From an uncultured cyanobacterium (GTDB lineage Bacteria; Cyanobacteriota; Cyanobacteriia; Cyanobacteriales; Chroococcidiopsidaceae), in the NCBI GenBank assembly GCA_946221495.1, contig CAMIFA010000132.1, positions 1 through 14,813 on the forward strand: a stretch of 14,813 nt of DNA, given 5' to 3'. The notes below the pieces were generated by a model. It was not told where the DNA came from. It made no database searches and saw nothing but the letters and a program-made list of their open reading frames with translations. Shown in pieces: positions 7,265 to 14,211 of this stretch. Made by a program: the position numbers and the translations under genes. Every line of letters begins with the position of its first letter. Positions within the stretch are counted from its first letter, which is position 1.

Positions 7265-7345
7265 CATGGATAAGTGGACACCCATCTGAAAACTCGTCCT
7301 CCACATCAGCTTGACTACGGGATCTCCTTTATTTAGAGATAGACA

Positions 7346-8200
7346 ATGCAACGTGAGGTGATTATTAAGGATACGCACCGAGGACTGCGTTATGAAGACG
7401 GTGTACTGGTTAGGGTGTTAGGTGCAGGACGGTATGTAATTCCTGGGCATATTGATTGGGGCTTCTTCCGCCGAGCTAAGATAGAGATTATTTTAGTGGA
7501 TGTCCGCGAAAGAGATTTAACAATTAAAGGACAAGAAATTTTAACTGCTGATAAAGTTGCGATTCGGGTGAGTATTGTTGTGCAGTTTCGCGTGATTGAT
7601 CCGCGTGCAGCATTACATGAAGTTGAGGACTATGAAAATCGAATTTATAGCGATGTTCAATTAGCAGCAAGGCGATCGCTTGCTTCTATGTCTCTAGAAG
7701 AAATTTTGACGAATCGCAATCAATTGAGTGAAGATATTTTACGCGATGTCCAAGAAGTTGCTAGTCGCTATGGAGTTGCCATTCTGCGTGCTGATGTCAA
7801 GGATTTAGTTTTTCCTGGCAATTTGCAAGAAATTATGAATCGCGTTTTAGCGGCTGAACGCATGAGTCAGGCGCAGCTAGTGGAAGCGCGGACTAAAGCC
7901 GAGGTACAACGAATAGACGCGCAAGCAAAGATAGAGGCGCAACGTCTAGAAATGGAAACTCAGGCTACAGCCCAGCGTCTAGCTGCCCAAAGCGAGGCAG
8001 AAGTGCAGCAAATTACAACTGAAGCAGATATTCAAGCCCTGAGAGAACGAGAGCAAGCGGCTCAAGCCTACAGTACATATCCTTCGCTAATGCGCTTACA
8101 AGAGCTAGAAACGCTTCGAGAATTAGCAAGAACAGCAAATGCCCGAATATACATTAGCTTAGACAAGTATGCCCCAGTTGGTAATGAGGAGCGAGAGTAG
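7346..8200 (+). CDS. SPFH/band 7 slipin-like protein without membrane anchor
   Basis: SPFH proteins form ring or cage oligomers at membrane microdomains. The 284-residue protein has an SPFH/band 7 domain over about residues 10-165: VDVRERDLTIKGQEILTADK, VAIRVSIVVQFRVIDPRAALHEV and VQLAARRSLASMSLEEIL are typical of slipins. From about 167 to 245 it is rich in Ala, Glu, Gln and Arg in heptad-like order (QAKIEAQRLEMETQATAQRL), predicting a long coiled coil, followed by a short C-terminal segment. Classical slipins and prohibitins begin with a membrane helix; here the protein starts directly at the domain, so it is probably soluble or peripheral, or anchored by a partner. Only a weak ribosome site (GAGATAG) precedes the ATG. 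It is convergent with the ABC ATPase gene. The exact role is unknown. Confidence 0.9.
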   Translation: MQREVIIKDTHRGLRYEDGVLVRVLGAGRYVIPGHIDWGFFRRAKIEIILVDVRERDLTIKGQEILTADKVAIRVSIVVQFRVIDPRAALHEVEDYENRIYSDVQLAARRSLASMSLEEILTNRNQLSEDILRDVQEVASRYGVAILRADVKDLVFPGNLQEIMNRVLAAERMSQAQLVEARTKAEVQRIDAQAKIEAQRLEMETQATAQRLAAQSEAEVQQITTEADIQALREREQAAQAYSTYPSLMRLQELETLRELARTANARIYISLDKYAPVGNEERE

Positions 8201-8273
8201 GAGACAGGAGACAGAAGGCAGAATTAATTTCTCTATACTCCCCTAGCTCCCCCAGCTCCCCCAGCCTCCCCAG
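8200..8273. repeat. Short tandem repeats between two convergent genes
   Basis: Two kinds of short repeat fill the gap. At 8200-8213 there are two copies of GGAGACA followed by a degenerate GAAGGCA. At 8238-8273 there are four 9-bp units: CTCCCCTAG, CTCCCCCAG twice, then CCTCCCCAG. They resemble the short tandemly repeated repetitive (STRR) sequences known from filamentous cyanobacteria. The gap lies between the slipin stop and the stop codon of the ABC ATPase gene. No separate terminator is evident. Confidence 0.8.
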
Positions 8274-8278
8274 CTTTT

Positions 8279-9007
8279 TCAGTGGCTACTAGCACCTAAA
8301 TACAGTTCTCCCACCTTGGGATCATTGAGTAATTCTAAACCAGGACCAGAAAAGCGATCGCGTCCGGTATCTAATACATAACCACGATGTGCCATTGCTA
8401 AGGCTTTGCGGGCATTCTGCTCTACCAAGACAATTGCTGTTCCGCCCTGGTTAATTTGTTTAATCTGTTCAAATACAGAATTTACAAGTACAGGTGAAAG
8501 TGCCGCACTCGGTTCGTCTAATAGTAATAAACTTGGTTCTAGCATCAAAGCTTTACCCATCGCTAGCATTTGGCGTTCTCCCCCGGAGAGTGTACCCGCT
8601 CTTTGGTGACGGCGGTTAGCTAGAGCCGGAAACGTCGCAAAAATTTTCTCTTTTAAGGGAGCCAAAGTAATATTGCGAATAAAAGCACCCATCTCTAAGT
8701 TTTCTTCCACACTTAACGAGGGGAACACATTGGCTATCTGCGGTACATAAGACATTCCCCTGTAGACAATTTGATTCGACTTGAAGCCGCCAATGTTCTC
8801 GCCTTTGAAAGTAATTTTGCCTTTATGGGGAGTTAGTAGCCCAAAAATAGTTTTTGCCAATGTAGATTTCCCAGCACCATTAGGACCAATTACGGCAACT
8901 AATTCTCCTGGTAAGATCCGAAAGTTCACACCTTGGAGGATATCTAAGTCTTTGACGTAGCCAGCCCAGACATCCTCGACTTCTAACAAAGGAGCATCAT
9001 TGTTCAT
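8279..9007 (-). CDS. livF: Branched-chain/neutral amino acid ABC transporter ATPase, LivF/NatE type
   Basis: This is one of the two ATPase subunits of a high-affinity amino acid importer of the HAAT family; it hydrolyses ATP at the cytoplasmic face of the permease pair. From the ATG at 9007 it has 242 residues, the normal LivF length. Walker A GPNGAGKST is at 41-49, the Q-loop VPQ at 88-90, signature LSGGERQ at 140-146, Walker B LLLLDEPSA at 160-168, and the LivF-typical LVEQNARKAL follows where many ABC proteins have the H-loop. The TTG six bases upstream (9013) is an alternative start without a better ribosome site. No livG, livH, livM or binding-protein gene is adjacent. In cyanobacteria the N-I neutral amino acid (Nat) system has its genes scattered over the chromosome, so this is probably NatE, though a urea or other HAAT system cannot be excluded. 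Confidence 0.92.
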   Translation of the reverse strand: MNNDAPLLEVEDVWAGYVKDLDILQGVNFRILPGELVAVIGPNGAGKSTLAKTIFGLLTPHKGKITFKGENIGGFKSNQIVYRGMSYVPQIANVFPSLSVEENLEMGAFIRNITLAPLKEKIFATFPALANRRHQRAGTLSGGERQMLAMGKALMLEPSLLLLDEPSAALSPVLVNSVFEQIKQINQGGTAIVLVEQNARKALAMAHRGYVLDTGRDRFSGPGLELLNDPKVGELYLGASSH

Positions 9008-9050
9008 ATTCAACGTTCAGCTTGTAGCTATCCTCATATTGCATCATCAA

Positions 9051-9071
9051 GGGACTAGGGACTAGGGGCTA
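9051..9071. repeat. Three heptamer tandem repeats
   Basis: GGGACTA at 9051-9057 and 9058-9064 is followed by GGGGCTA at 9065-9071. This is an STRR-type heptamer array in the divergent gap between the ABC ATPase gene and the EamA transporter gene. It may overlap the promoters of both. Confidence 0.8.
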
Positions 9072-9108
9072 GCTGAGGACGATTTATGTCAATGAAATTT
9101 AATTTTAA

Positions 9109-10044
9109 ATGTTATTTAGAGAAAACTTGTTTAAATTCTTGCTGACAGATTTTAAAGGTGAAGTAGCGGCTTTATCTGCTGCGTTTTTGTGGGCTGTCTC
9201 CTCGACTATTTATGGGCGCTTGGGGCGGCAAATTCCGCCGTTGGAATTAAATTTACTTAAGGGAGCGATCGCAATTACGCTGCTGATCTTTACTATCTTT
9301 TGGCGTGGTGAGTTTTTGCCAAGTATGAATGTTGTTTCCTTTTGGCTATTACTACTTAGCGGCGTTTTAGGAATTGGCATCGGTGATACAGCATTTTTTG
9401 CCGCCTTAAATTGTTTGGGAGCGCGGCGAGCTTTATTAATGGAAACTTTAGCACCACCAATAACCGCAGTAGGAGCGCTAATTTTTCTTCAGGAACAACT
9501 AAGCTTTACTGCTTGGTGTGGCATTTTGTTAACAGTTTTAGGAGTTGCTTGGGTTGTAACTGAAAGAGTACCTAATGCAAGTGTACGTTCGATAAATCTG
9601 ACGCGAGGAATTAGCTTTGGGCTAATAGCCGCAGTAGCACTTGCTACGGGAGGTGTGCTTTCACGAGCTGCACTTGCTAATACAAATATTTCGCCGTTAT
9701 GGGCAGCGCTATTGCGCTTAAGTGCAGCTGTGTTGACTTTATTACCTTGGGCATGGTTTAGAAGTAAGCGAGAGGCGGGGCAAAATTTCTCCCAAATTAA
9801 TTTCTCATTACAAGTAATCGGCACAATTGTACTTGCTGCTTTTGCTGGGACTTATTTGGGAATTTGGTTACAACAAACAGCAATTAAATTTACTGCTGCT
9901 GGAATTGCTTTAACACTGACAAATACTAGTCCGATATTTGTGTTGCCGATCGCACTTTTGCTTGGTGAAAAAGTTAGCATCAGAGCGATCGCAGGTGTAT
10001 TAATTGCGATTTCTGGAATTGCCGTCTTGTTTTACCTGCGGTAG
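9109..10044 (+). CDS. EamA (DMT superfamily) transporter
   Basis: The protein has 311 residues and the two-times-five helix layout of drug/metabolite transporters. The first EamA domain runs from about residue 18 (GEVAALSAAFLWAVSSTIYG) to 150, and the second from about 165 to 310, each ending in the typical glycine-rich helix pairs (GVLGIGIGDTAFFAAL; GTYLGIWLQQTAIKFTAAG). LLMETLAPPITAVGALIFLQEQL and TLTNTSPIFVLPIALLLGEKV are the repeated helix 4 motifs with conserved Pro and Glu. It resides in the inner or plasma membrane and probably exports a small metabolite; the substrate is unknown. No good ribosome site precedes the ATG at 9109, and a TTG at 9127 is possible; the first 15 residues look dispensable. 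The gene is divergent from the ABC ATPase gene and precedes the SDR gene by 116 bases. Confidence 0.92.
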   Translation: MLFRENLFKFLLTDFKGEVAALSAAFLWAVSSTIYGRLGRQIPPLELNLLKGAIAITLLIFTIFWRGEFLPSMNVVSFWLLLLSGVLGIGIGDTAFFAALNCLGARRALLMETLAPPITAVGALIFLQEQLSFTAWCGILLTVLGVAWVVTERVPNASVRSINLTRGISFGLIAAVALATGGVLSRAALANTNISPLWAALLRLSAAVLTLLPWAWFRSKREAGQNFSQINFSLQVIGTIVLAAFAGTYLGIWLQQTAIKFTAAGIALTLTNTSPIFVLPIALLLGEKVSIRAIAGVLIAISGIAVLFYLR

Positions 10045-10160
10045 TCACCGTTACAGTAATTAGTATCAATAACAAACTGCATACTGGACATTATTAGGGG
10101 ATACTAAAATTGTTGATCAGCGATCGCGCCTTGAATTTGATTTAAATCTTCATAGAAAAA

Positions 10161-10844
10161 ATGACAAATTCAGCTTATATTTTTCTCGCTGGAGCTAGTC
10201 GAGGTGTTGGGCGAGAAATTGCTAAATGCTTGACTCAGCAGCAGTTGCAGGTAAAAGCACTACTAAGAACAGAAGCAGCTCGTGCGGAATTAGAGGCAAT
10301 GGGAATTAAAGTTGTACTCGCAGATGCCTTGAATGTTGCTGATGTGGAACGAGCGATCCTGGAAGATGAACCTATCCACACAGCTATTAGTACAATTGGC
10401 AGCTTACCGAACGAAGGCGAAAAAGCAGATTATTTAGGTAATAAGAATTTAATTGATGCTGCTGTTAAAGCTGGAGTACAAAAATTTATTTTAATTTCTT
10501 CAATTGGTAGTGGCAATAGCGCCGCCGCCTTGCCTCCCCAAGCGCTGCAAACCCTAAAGCCAGTTTTGGTAGAGAAAGAGAAAGCCGAAAAATATCTAAT
10601 TGACAGTGGGCTAATTTACACTATTATCCGACCTGGTGGGTTAAAGTCAGAACCAGCAACTGGTAATGGTGTCTTGACAGAAGATCCACGAATTGCTGGA
10701 ACAATCCATCGTGCTGATGTAGCACAGCTCGTTTGCCACTGTCTAAATTCTAAGCAAGCTAATAATAAAATTCTGGCGGCAGTAGATCGACAAATGATCT
10801 ATGGTCAACCCCAGTTTGCAGAATTTAGCTTAACAACTCAATAA
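10161..10844 (+). CDS. NAD(P)-binding atypical SDR, TIC62/NmrA-like
   Basis: The 227-residue protein has a Rossmann fold with the nucleotide-binding motif FLAGASRGVGREI at residues 8-20, an acidic-loop region VKALLRTEAARAELEAMG, DALNVADVERAI for the next strand and helix, and FILISSIGSG as the strand leading to the usual active-site area. The classical YxxxK catalytic pair of SDRs is not seen at its normal spacing; GLIYTIIRPGGL is the characteristic atypical SDR segment after it. These features match the SDR_a5/NmrA-like group found in cyanobacteria and plastids, including TIC62-like proteins. It is probably a soluble NADPH-binding protein with a reductase, isomerase or regulatory role. No Shine-Dalgarno sequence is visible before the ATG at 10161. 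Substrate unknown. Confidence 0.88.
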   Translation: MTNSAYIFLAGASRGVGREIAKCLTQQQLQVKALLRTEAARAELEAMGIKVVLADALNVADVERAILEDEPIHTAISTIGSLPNEGEKADYLGNKNLIDAAVKAGVQKFILISSIGSGNSAAALPPQALQTLKPVLVEKEKAEKYLIDSGLIYTIIRPGGLKSEPATGNGVLTEDPRIAGTIHRADVAQLVCHCLNSKQANNKILAAVDRQMIYGQPQFAEFSLTTQ

Positions 10845-10871
10845 CAAATTGAGGGGAACCCGCAACGCGCG

Positions 10872-10959
10872 AGTCATTAGTCCTTATTTAAAAGCGCCCA
10901 CGCTAAGGCGGAGGTTGTAGCTAAAAACGCCTTGGTAGTGACTAATGACTAATGACTAA
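10872..10959. repeat. Palindromic element with heptamer arms
   Basis: agtcattagtc at 10872-10882 is the exact reverse complement of gactaatgact at 10940-10950 (also 10947-10957). Inside, ctaaggcg at 10903-10910 pairs with cgccttgg at 10928-10935 with one G-U. The right arm is a heptamer array, TGACTAA three times at 10939-10959. The whole looks like a small dispersed element with inverted ends or a long hairpin. It lies between the SDR stop and the comB coding region. An ATG at 10952 that opens the comB frame falls inside the repeat, which argues against it as the true start. Confidence 0.7.
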
Positions 10960-11023
10960 TAACTACTTCGTCAAGCAATTTGGTAAGATTGCCAAAGTTT
11001 TGATTCCCGTTACCTGCAAAAGC

Positions 11024-11755
11024 GTGAAGCTATTCGTTTACCATACCCCCGAACTAACTCCAACAATCATGCCAGATTGTGCGATCGCTGTAGACGTGCT
11101 ACGAGCCACAACAACAATGGCAACAGTCTTGGCAGCTGGCGGCGAAGCCGTCCAAGTTTTCAGCGATTTAGATCAATTAATGCACGTCAGCGAGTCTTGG
11201 TCACCAGAACGACGGCTACGTGCTGGCGAACGTGGTGGCGCTACAGTAGCTGGCTTTGATATGGGTAATTCTCCCCTCGACTGCACACCTGAACGGGTAA
11301 AAGGACGCAGATTGTTCATCAGCACCACAAATGGCACTCGGGCTTTACAAAGAGTGCAAGACGCAGCGACTGTGCTAGCAGCTGCTTTTATTAACCGCAA
11401 GGCTGTAGTAGATTATGTGCTGTCTCAACAGCCTGAAACTGTGTGGATTGTTGGTTCTGGCTGGGAAGGTAGTTACTCTCTAGAAGATACCGCTTGTGCC
11501 GGGGCGATCGCTTATAGTATTTGGCAGCAACTCAAATTACCCTTAGATGAATTTGCCGGTAACGATGAAACAATTGCGGCGATCGCTCTTTATTCCCAAT
11601 GGCAAGATAAATTATTGGAATTATTACACCATGCTAGTCACGGTAAGCGGCTTTTACGCCTTAACTGTCACGAAGACCTAAAATACTGCGCCCAAATTGA
11701 CATTGTTGATATTTTGCCGATCCAGCAAGAACCAGGCGTTTTGAAAAAAGGATAA
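11024..11755 (+). CDS. comB: 2-phosphosulfolactate phosphatase family protein
   Basis: ComB hydrolyses 2-phosphosulfolactate to sulfolactate in coenzyme M synthesis of methanogens; it is a Mg-dependent acid phosphatase. Homologues are common in cyanobacteria, where coenzyme M is not known and the substrate is unsettled. From the GTG at 11024 the protein has 243 residues and starts KLFVYHTPELTPT after Met, the normal family start. Conserved blocks are CAIAVDVLRATTTMATVLAAGG, LRAGERGGATVAGFDMGNSP and FISTTNGTRAL, all with Asp, Arg and Ser/Thr residues suited to phosphate and metal binding. The frame is open to an ATG at 10952, which would add 24 residues encoded by repeat and leader sequence; I reject that, although no clear ribosome site precedes the GTG. 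Confidence 0.88.
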   Translation: MKLFVYHTPELTPTIMPDCAIAVDVLRATTTMATVLAAGGEAVQVFSDLDQLMHVSESWSPERRLRAGERGGATVAGFDMGNSPLDCTPERVKGRRLFISTTNGTRALQRVQDAATVLAAAFINRKAVVDYVLSQQPETVWIVGSGWEGSYSLEDTACAGAIAYSIWQQLKLPLDEFAGNDETIAAIALYSQWQDKLLELLHHASHGKRLLRLNCHEDLKYCAQIDIVDILPIQQEPGVLKKG

Positions 11756-12170
11756 GAGCGATCCGTAAAATCGTGCGATTAATGCCTTTTGTTAGTCCTC
11801 CATAGCAGAAACCTCCTTGAACTAAACGTAATTGTTTGTAAATTTTGTATAAGCAGCTTCAGAATTTTTAACAACATTTCTTAGCAAATCAGTCTACCTT
11901 GAGTAATAACCAACTAAAATTTCAGTTTTGTGAGCCTGTGAATAGTAAAAAGGTAGTCCCAAGAAAGTAACACTTTAAAGATGCTATTGGGAATTCCACA
12001 CACTCGTTAGGGAAATTACTCAGAAAATGTAATTACCAACTCCTAAAAGGATGTTGTTAATGACTTTCCCCTGCTATTTAAGAGTAGCTGGAATACTGAG
12101 TGCCGCCTTTTGCTGGTTTGAATTAGAGGATTATTTCGGTATTTAACCAAAACACATTGGGAAATTTAGC
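11756..12170. other. Intergenic region upstream of heme oxygenase
   Basis: About 415 bases hold no normal-sized gene. Visible structure includes a compound hairpin with tcccaa 11957-11962 pairing ttggga 11987-11992 and inner aaagt 11964-11968 pairing acttt 11972-11976, an inverted repeat aattac 12014-12019 with gtaatt 12029-12034 (9-base spacer), and a short ORF at 12060-12146. These stem structures are placed where they could act in the ho1 leader. The comB terminator should lie at the left but I see no hairpin with a T-run. Confidence 0.5.
12060..12146 (+). CDS. Possible 28-residue upstream ORF before heme oxygenase
   Basis: An ATG at 12060 opens 28 codons ending at TAA 12146, only 24 bases before the ho1 ATG. 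AAAAGGA ends 8 bases before this ATG, an acceptable ribosome site. The peptide (MTFPCYLRVAGILSAAFCW, then an acidic tail) has two cysteines and a mildly hydrophobic core. It could be a leader peptide or a small protein translated before ho1, or simply chance. An ATG at 12051 is in the same frame but too close to the ribosome site. Confidence 0.25.
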   Translation: MTFPCYLRVAGILSAAFCWFELEDYFGI

Positions 12171-12887
12171 ATGAGCAGCAATTTAGCAACAAAATTACGT
12201 GAAGGCACTAAAAAAGCCCACTCAGCAGCAGAAAATGTTGGATTTGTCAAGTGCTTTTTAAAAGGTGTTGTTGAGAAGAACTCTTATCGCAAATTAGTAG
12301 GCAATTTCTACTTTGTCTATTCAGCGATGGAAGAAGAACTAGAGCGGCATCGCCAGCATCCCATCCTATCAAAAATTTACTTCCCACAATTGCACCGCCA
12401 ACGCACCTTAGAACAAGACCTTAACTTCTATTACGGTTCCAACTGGCGGGAACAAATTGCTTTATCTCCAGCCGGCGAAGCTTATGTAAAAAGGATTCGG
12501 GAGATATCTAATTCAGCTCCTGAATTATTGATTGCCCACTCCTACACGCGCTATATTGGCGATTTATCTGGGGGACAAATTCTCAAGAACATTGCTCAAC
12601 GGGCGATGAATTTGTCTGAAGGACAAGGCATTGCTTTCTACGAATTCAAAGATATTCCTGATGAAAAGGCATTTAAAGCTAAATATCGGCAGGCTTTGAA
12701 TGAACTGCCGCTTGATGAAGCGACAGCAGATGCAATTGTCGATGAAGCAAATGCCGCTTTTGGCATGAATATGAAGCTGTTCCAGGAACTAGAAGGTAAC
12801 TTAATTAAAGCGATCGGTCAAATGCTGTTCAACAGTCTCACCCGCCGTCGCACTCGTGGTAGCACAGAATTAGCAACCGCCGAATAA
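12171..12887 (+). CDS. ho1: Heme oxygenase, biliverdin-producing
   Basis: Heme oxygenase opens protoheme to biliverdin IX-alpha, iron and CO using O2 and reduced ferredoxin; in cyanobacteria this feeds phycobilin synthesis for phycobilisomes and phytochromes. The 238-residue protein has the proximal haem ligand His17 in KKAHSAAEN, the distal-helix glycines in YTRYIGDLSGGQ at 125-136, and NFYFVYSAMEEEL at 45-57. It matches the length and layout of cyanobacterial HO1 (also called PbsA in plastid genomes). The last 15 residues (LTRRRTRGSTELATAE) are basic then acidic and look disordered. GGGA at 12159-12162 precedes the ATG by 8 bases. No pcyA, hemN or second heme oxygenase gene is adjacent. The structured leader upstream could carry regulation by light, iron or oxygen, but no known operator is identified. 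Confidence 0.96.
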   Translation: MSSNLATKLREGTKKAHSAAENVGFVKCFLKGVVEKNSYRKLVGNFYFVYSAMEEELERHRQHPILSKIYFPQLHRQRTLEQDLNFYYGSNWREQIALSPAGEAYVKRIREISNSAPELLIAHSYTRYIGDLSGGQILKNIAQRAMNLSEGQGIAFYEFKDIPDEKAFKAKYRQALNELPLDEATADAIVDEANAAFGMNMKLFQELEGNLIKAIGQMLFNSLTRRRTRGSTELATAE

Positions 12888-12939
12888 GTCACGCCTTTCC
12901 ATTTCCTGACTCCTAGATACAATTAAATTACTATCAAAT

Positions 12940-12993
12940 ACAATCCTGGGTGCTGGGTGATGGTGATAGCGATCATCAAGCTTCCAGGATTGT
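12940..12993 (+). promoter_or_regulatory. Long hairpin between heme oxygenase and cobW
   Basis: acaatcctgg at 12940-12949 is the exact reverse complement of ccaggattgt at 12984-12993. Inside it, tggtgat at 12961-12967 pairs with atcatca at 12972-12978 with one G-U and a four-base loop agcg. An asymmetric internal loop (11 and 5 bases) separates the two stems. No T-run follows, so it is not a typical intrinsic terminator. It may end or stabilise the ho1 transcript or sit in the cobW leader 40 bases before its ATG. Confidence 0.55.
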
Positions 12994-13032
12994 TAGCGTG
13001 TGGGATACATTAATAATTCAATAATTTAGAGA

Positions 13033-14076
13033 ATGGCTACAAAAATACCAGTTACAGTAATTACCGGCTTTTTAGGCAGTGGCAAAACAACACTAATTCG
13101 CCATTTACTCCAGAATAACCAAGGAAGACGCATTGCTGTTTTGGTTAATGAATTTGGGGAGTTGGGTATTGATGGTGAACTATTGCGTTCTTGTCAAATC
13201 TGCCCCGATGATGCAGATAGTGAGGCTAATATTGTTGAATTGACGAATGGCTGTTTGTGTTGCACAGTCCAAGAAGAATTTTTGCCGACGATGCTGCAAC
13301 TACTGAAGCGGCGAGATAGCCTAGACTGCATTTTAATTGAAACTTCTGGGCTTGCCTTACCTAAGCCATTAGTAAAAGCGTTTCGCTGGCACGAAATTCG
13401 CTCTCAGGCTACCGTAGACGCTGTGATTACTGTTGTAGATTGTGAAGCGGTAGCAGCTGGTAAATTTGCTAGCGATCCAGAAGCAATAGATACACAACGC
13501 CAAGCAGATCCGAATCTAGAACATGAGACACCGTTGCAAGAATTGTTTGAAGATCAATTAGCTTGTGCTGATTTGGTGGTGTTGAATAAAACTGATTTAG
13601 TTGATGCTGCGGCGCAAGCTGAAGTTGTGGATTTGATTCAACAAGAGTTGCCAAGAGTTGTAAAAATGGTAGCAAGCGATCGCGGTCAACTAAACCCTGA
13701 CCTGCTTTTAGGATTCCAAGCCGCAGTAGAAGACAATTTAGCTTCTCGTCCCAGCCACCACGACACAGAAGAAGATCACGATCATGACGATCAGATTACC
13801 TCTACTCAGGTAATTCTTAATCGCACATTTGAACCAGCTTCCCTACAAAAACAATTACAACAACTGGTACAAGAGCAAGAAATTTATCGAATTAAAGGAT
13901 TTGTAGCCGTACCAAATAAATCAATGCGCTTAGTGCTACAAGGCGTAGGAACACGATTTGAGCAATTTTATGACCGCCCTTGGCAACCAAATGAACAGCA
14001 AACACGCTTAGTCTTCATTGGGCGCGAACTCAATTCCGCCGCAATTGAGTCTCAGTTAGTATCATTGCCTAATTAG
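13033..14076 (+). CDS. cobW: CobW/COG0523 family GTPase
   Basis: COG0523 proteins are G3E GTPases that deliver metals: CobW acts in cobalt handling for cobalamin synthesis, while relatives serve zinc or nitrile hydratase iron. The 347-residue protein has Walker A GFLGSGKTT at 12-20, NEFGE at 39-43, the metal-binding CLCC motif at 74-77, ETSGLALP at 103-110 and the guanine-specificity motif NKTD at 185-188. A His/Asp-rich patch at about 242-253 (HHDTEEDHDHDD) links to the CobW C-terminal domain at about 257-345. The patch and CxCC support metal binding. The length and the NGCLCCTV form fit cyanobacterial proteins annotated CobW, but family assignment to cobalt versus zinc cannot be settled here: no cobalamin gene and no Zur site is visible nearby. 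The start is preceded only by a weak GAGA. Confidence 0.92.
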   Translation: MATKIPVTVITGFLGSGKTTLIRHLLQNNQGRRIAVLVNEFGELGIDGELLRSCQICPDDADSEANIVELTNGCLCCTVQEEFLPTMLQLLKRRDSLDCILIETSGLALPKPLVKAFRWHEIRSQATVDAVITVVDCEAVAAGKFASDPEAIDTQRQADPNLEHETPLQELFEDQLACADLVVLNKTDLVDAAAQAEVVDLIQQELPRVVKMVASDRGQLNPDLLLGFQAAVEDNLASRPSHHDTEEDHDHDDQITSTQVILNRTFEPASLQKQLQQLVQEQEIYRIKGFVAVPNKSMRLVLQGVGTRFEQFYDRPWQPNEQQTRLVFIGRELNSAAIESQLVSLPN

Positions 14077-14211
14077 TAGGCTCAAGTTGAAAATACTATT
14101 ATTTTTTTATGGCGATCGCTCAATTATTTACTCAAAGATTTTTCCCTGATTCTGAGAGTACAACAGAAGCTATAGAGAATTCCGTAGTGCCATAAGTTGG
14201 AAGTTTTATTT

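Larger units (their letters stand above)
6469..7345. other. Long non-coding stretch between egtC and the slipin gene
   Basis: About 880 AT-rich bases separate the divergent egtC and slipin genes. They hold the egtC promoter region, a 24-codon small ORF (6566-6640), a direct repeat of atagtagtt at 6915-6923 and 6965-6973, a hairpin with atagca at 7099-7104 pairing tgctat at 7112-7117, a perfect TATAAT at 7180-7185, the tRNA-like fold at 7197-7264, and a short stem (atctc/gagat) just before the slipin ATG. No protein-coding gene of normal size is visible. The region is long enough to hide further small RNAs or a decayed gene. Confidence 0.6.

Noticed and set aside
10952..11023. 24-residue N-terminal extension of ComB from ATG 10952
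   Set aside because: The ATG lies in a heptamer repeat, and the normal family start KLFVYHTPE follows the GTG at 11024.
12014..12034. NtcA-type operator upstream of ho1
   Set aside because: The arms read TAC and GTA with a 9-base spacer, the opposite order and wrong spacing for GTA-N8-TAC.
14109..14195. 28-codon ORF after cobW
   Set aside because: No ribosome site (T-run before the ATG), and its start coincides with a HIP1 site; most likely chance.
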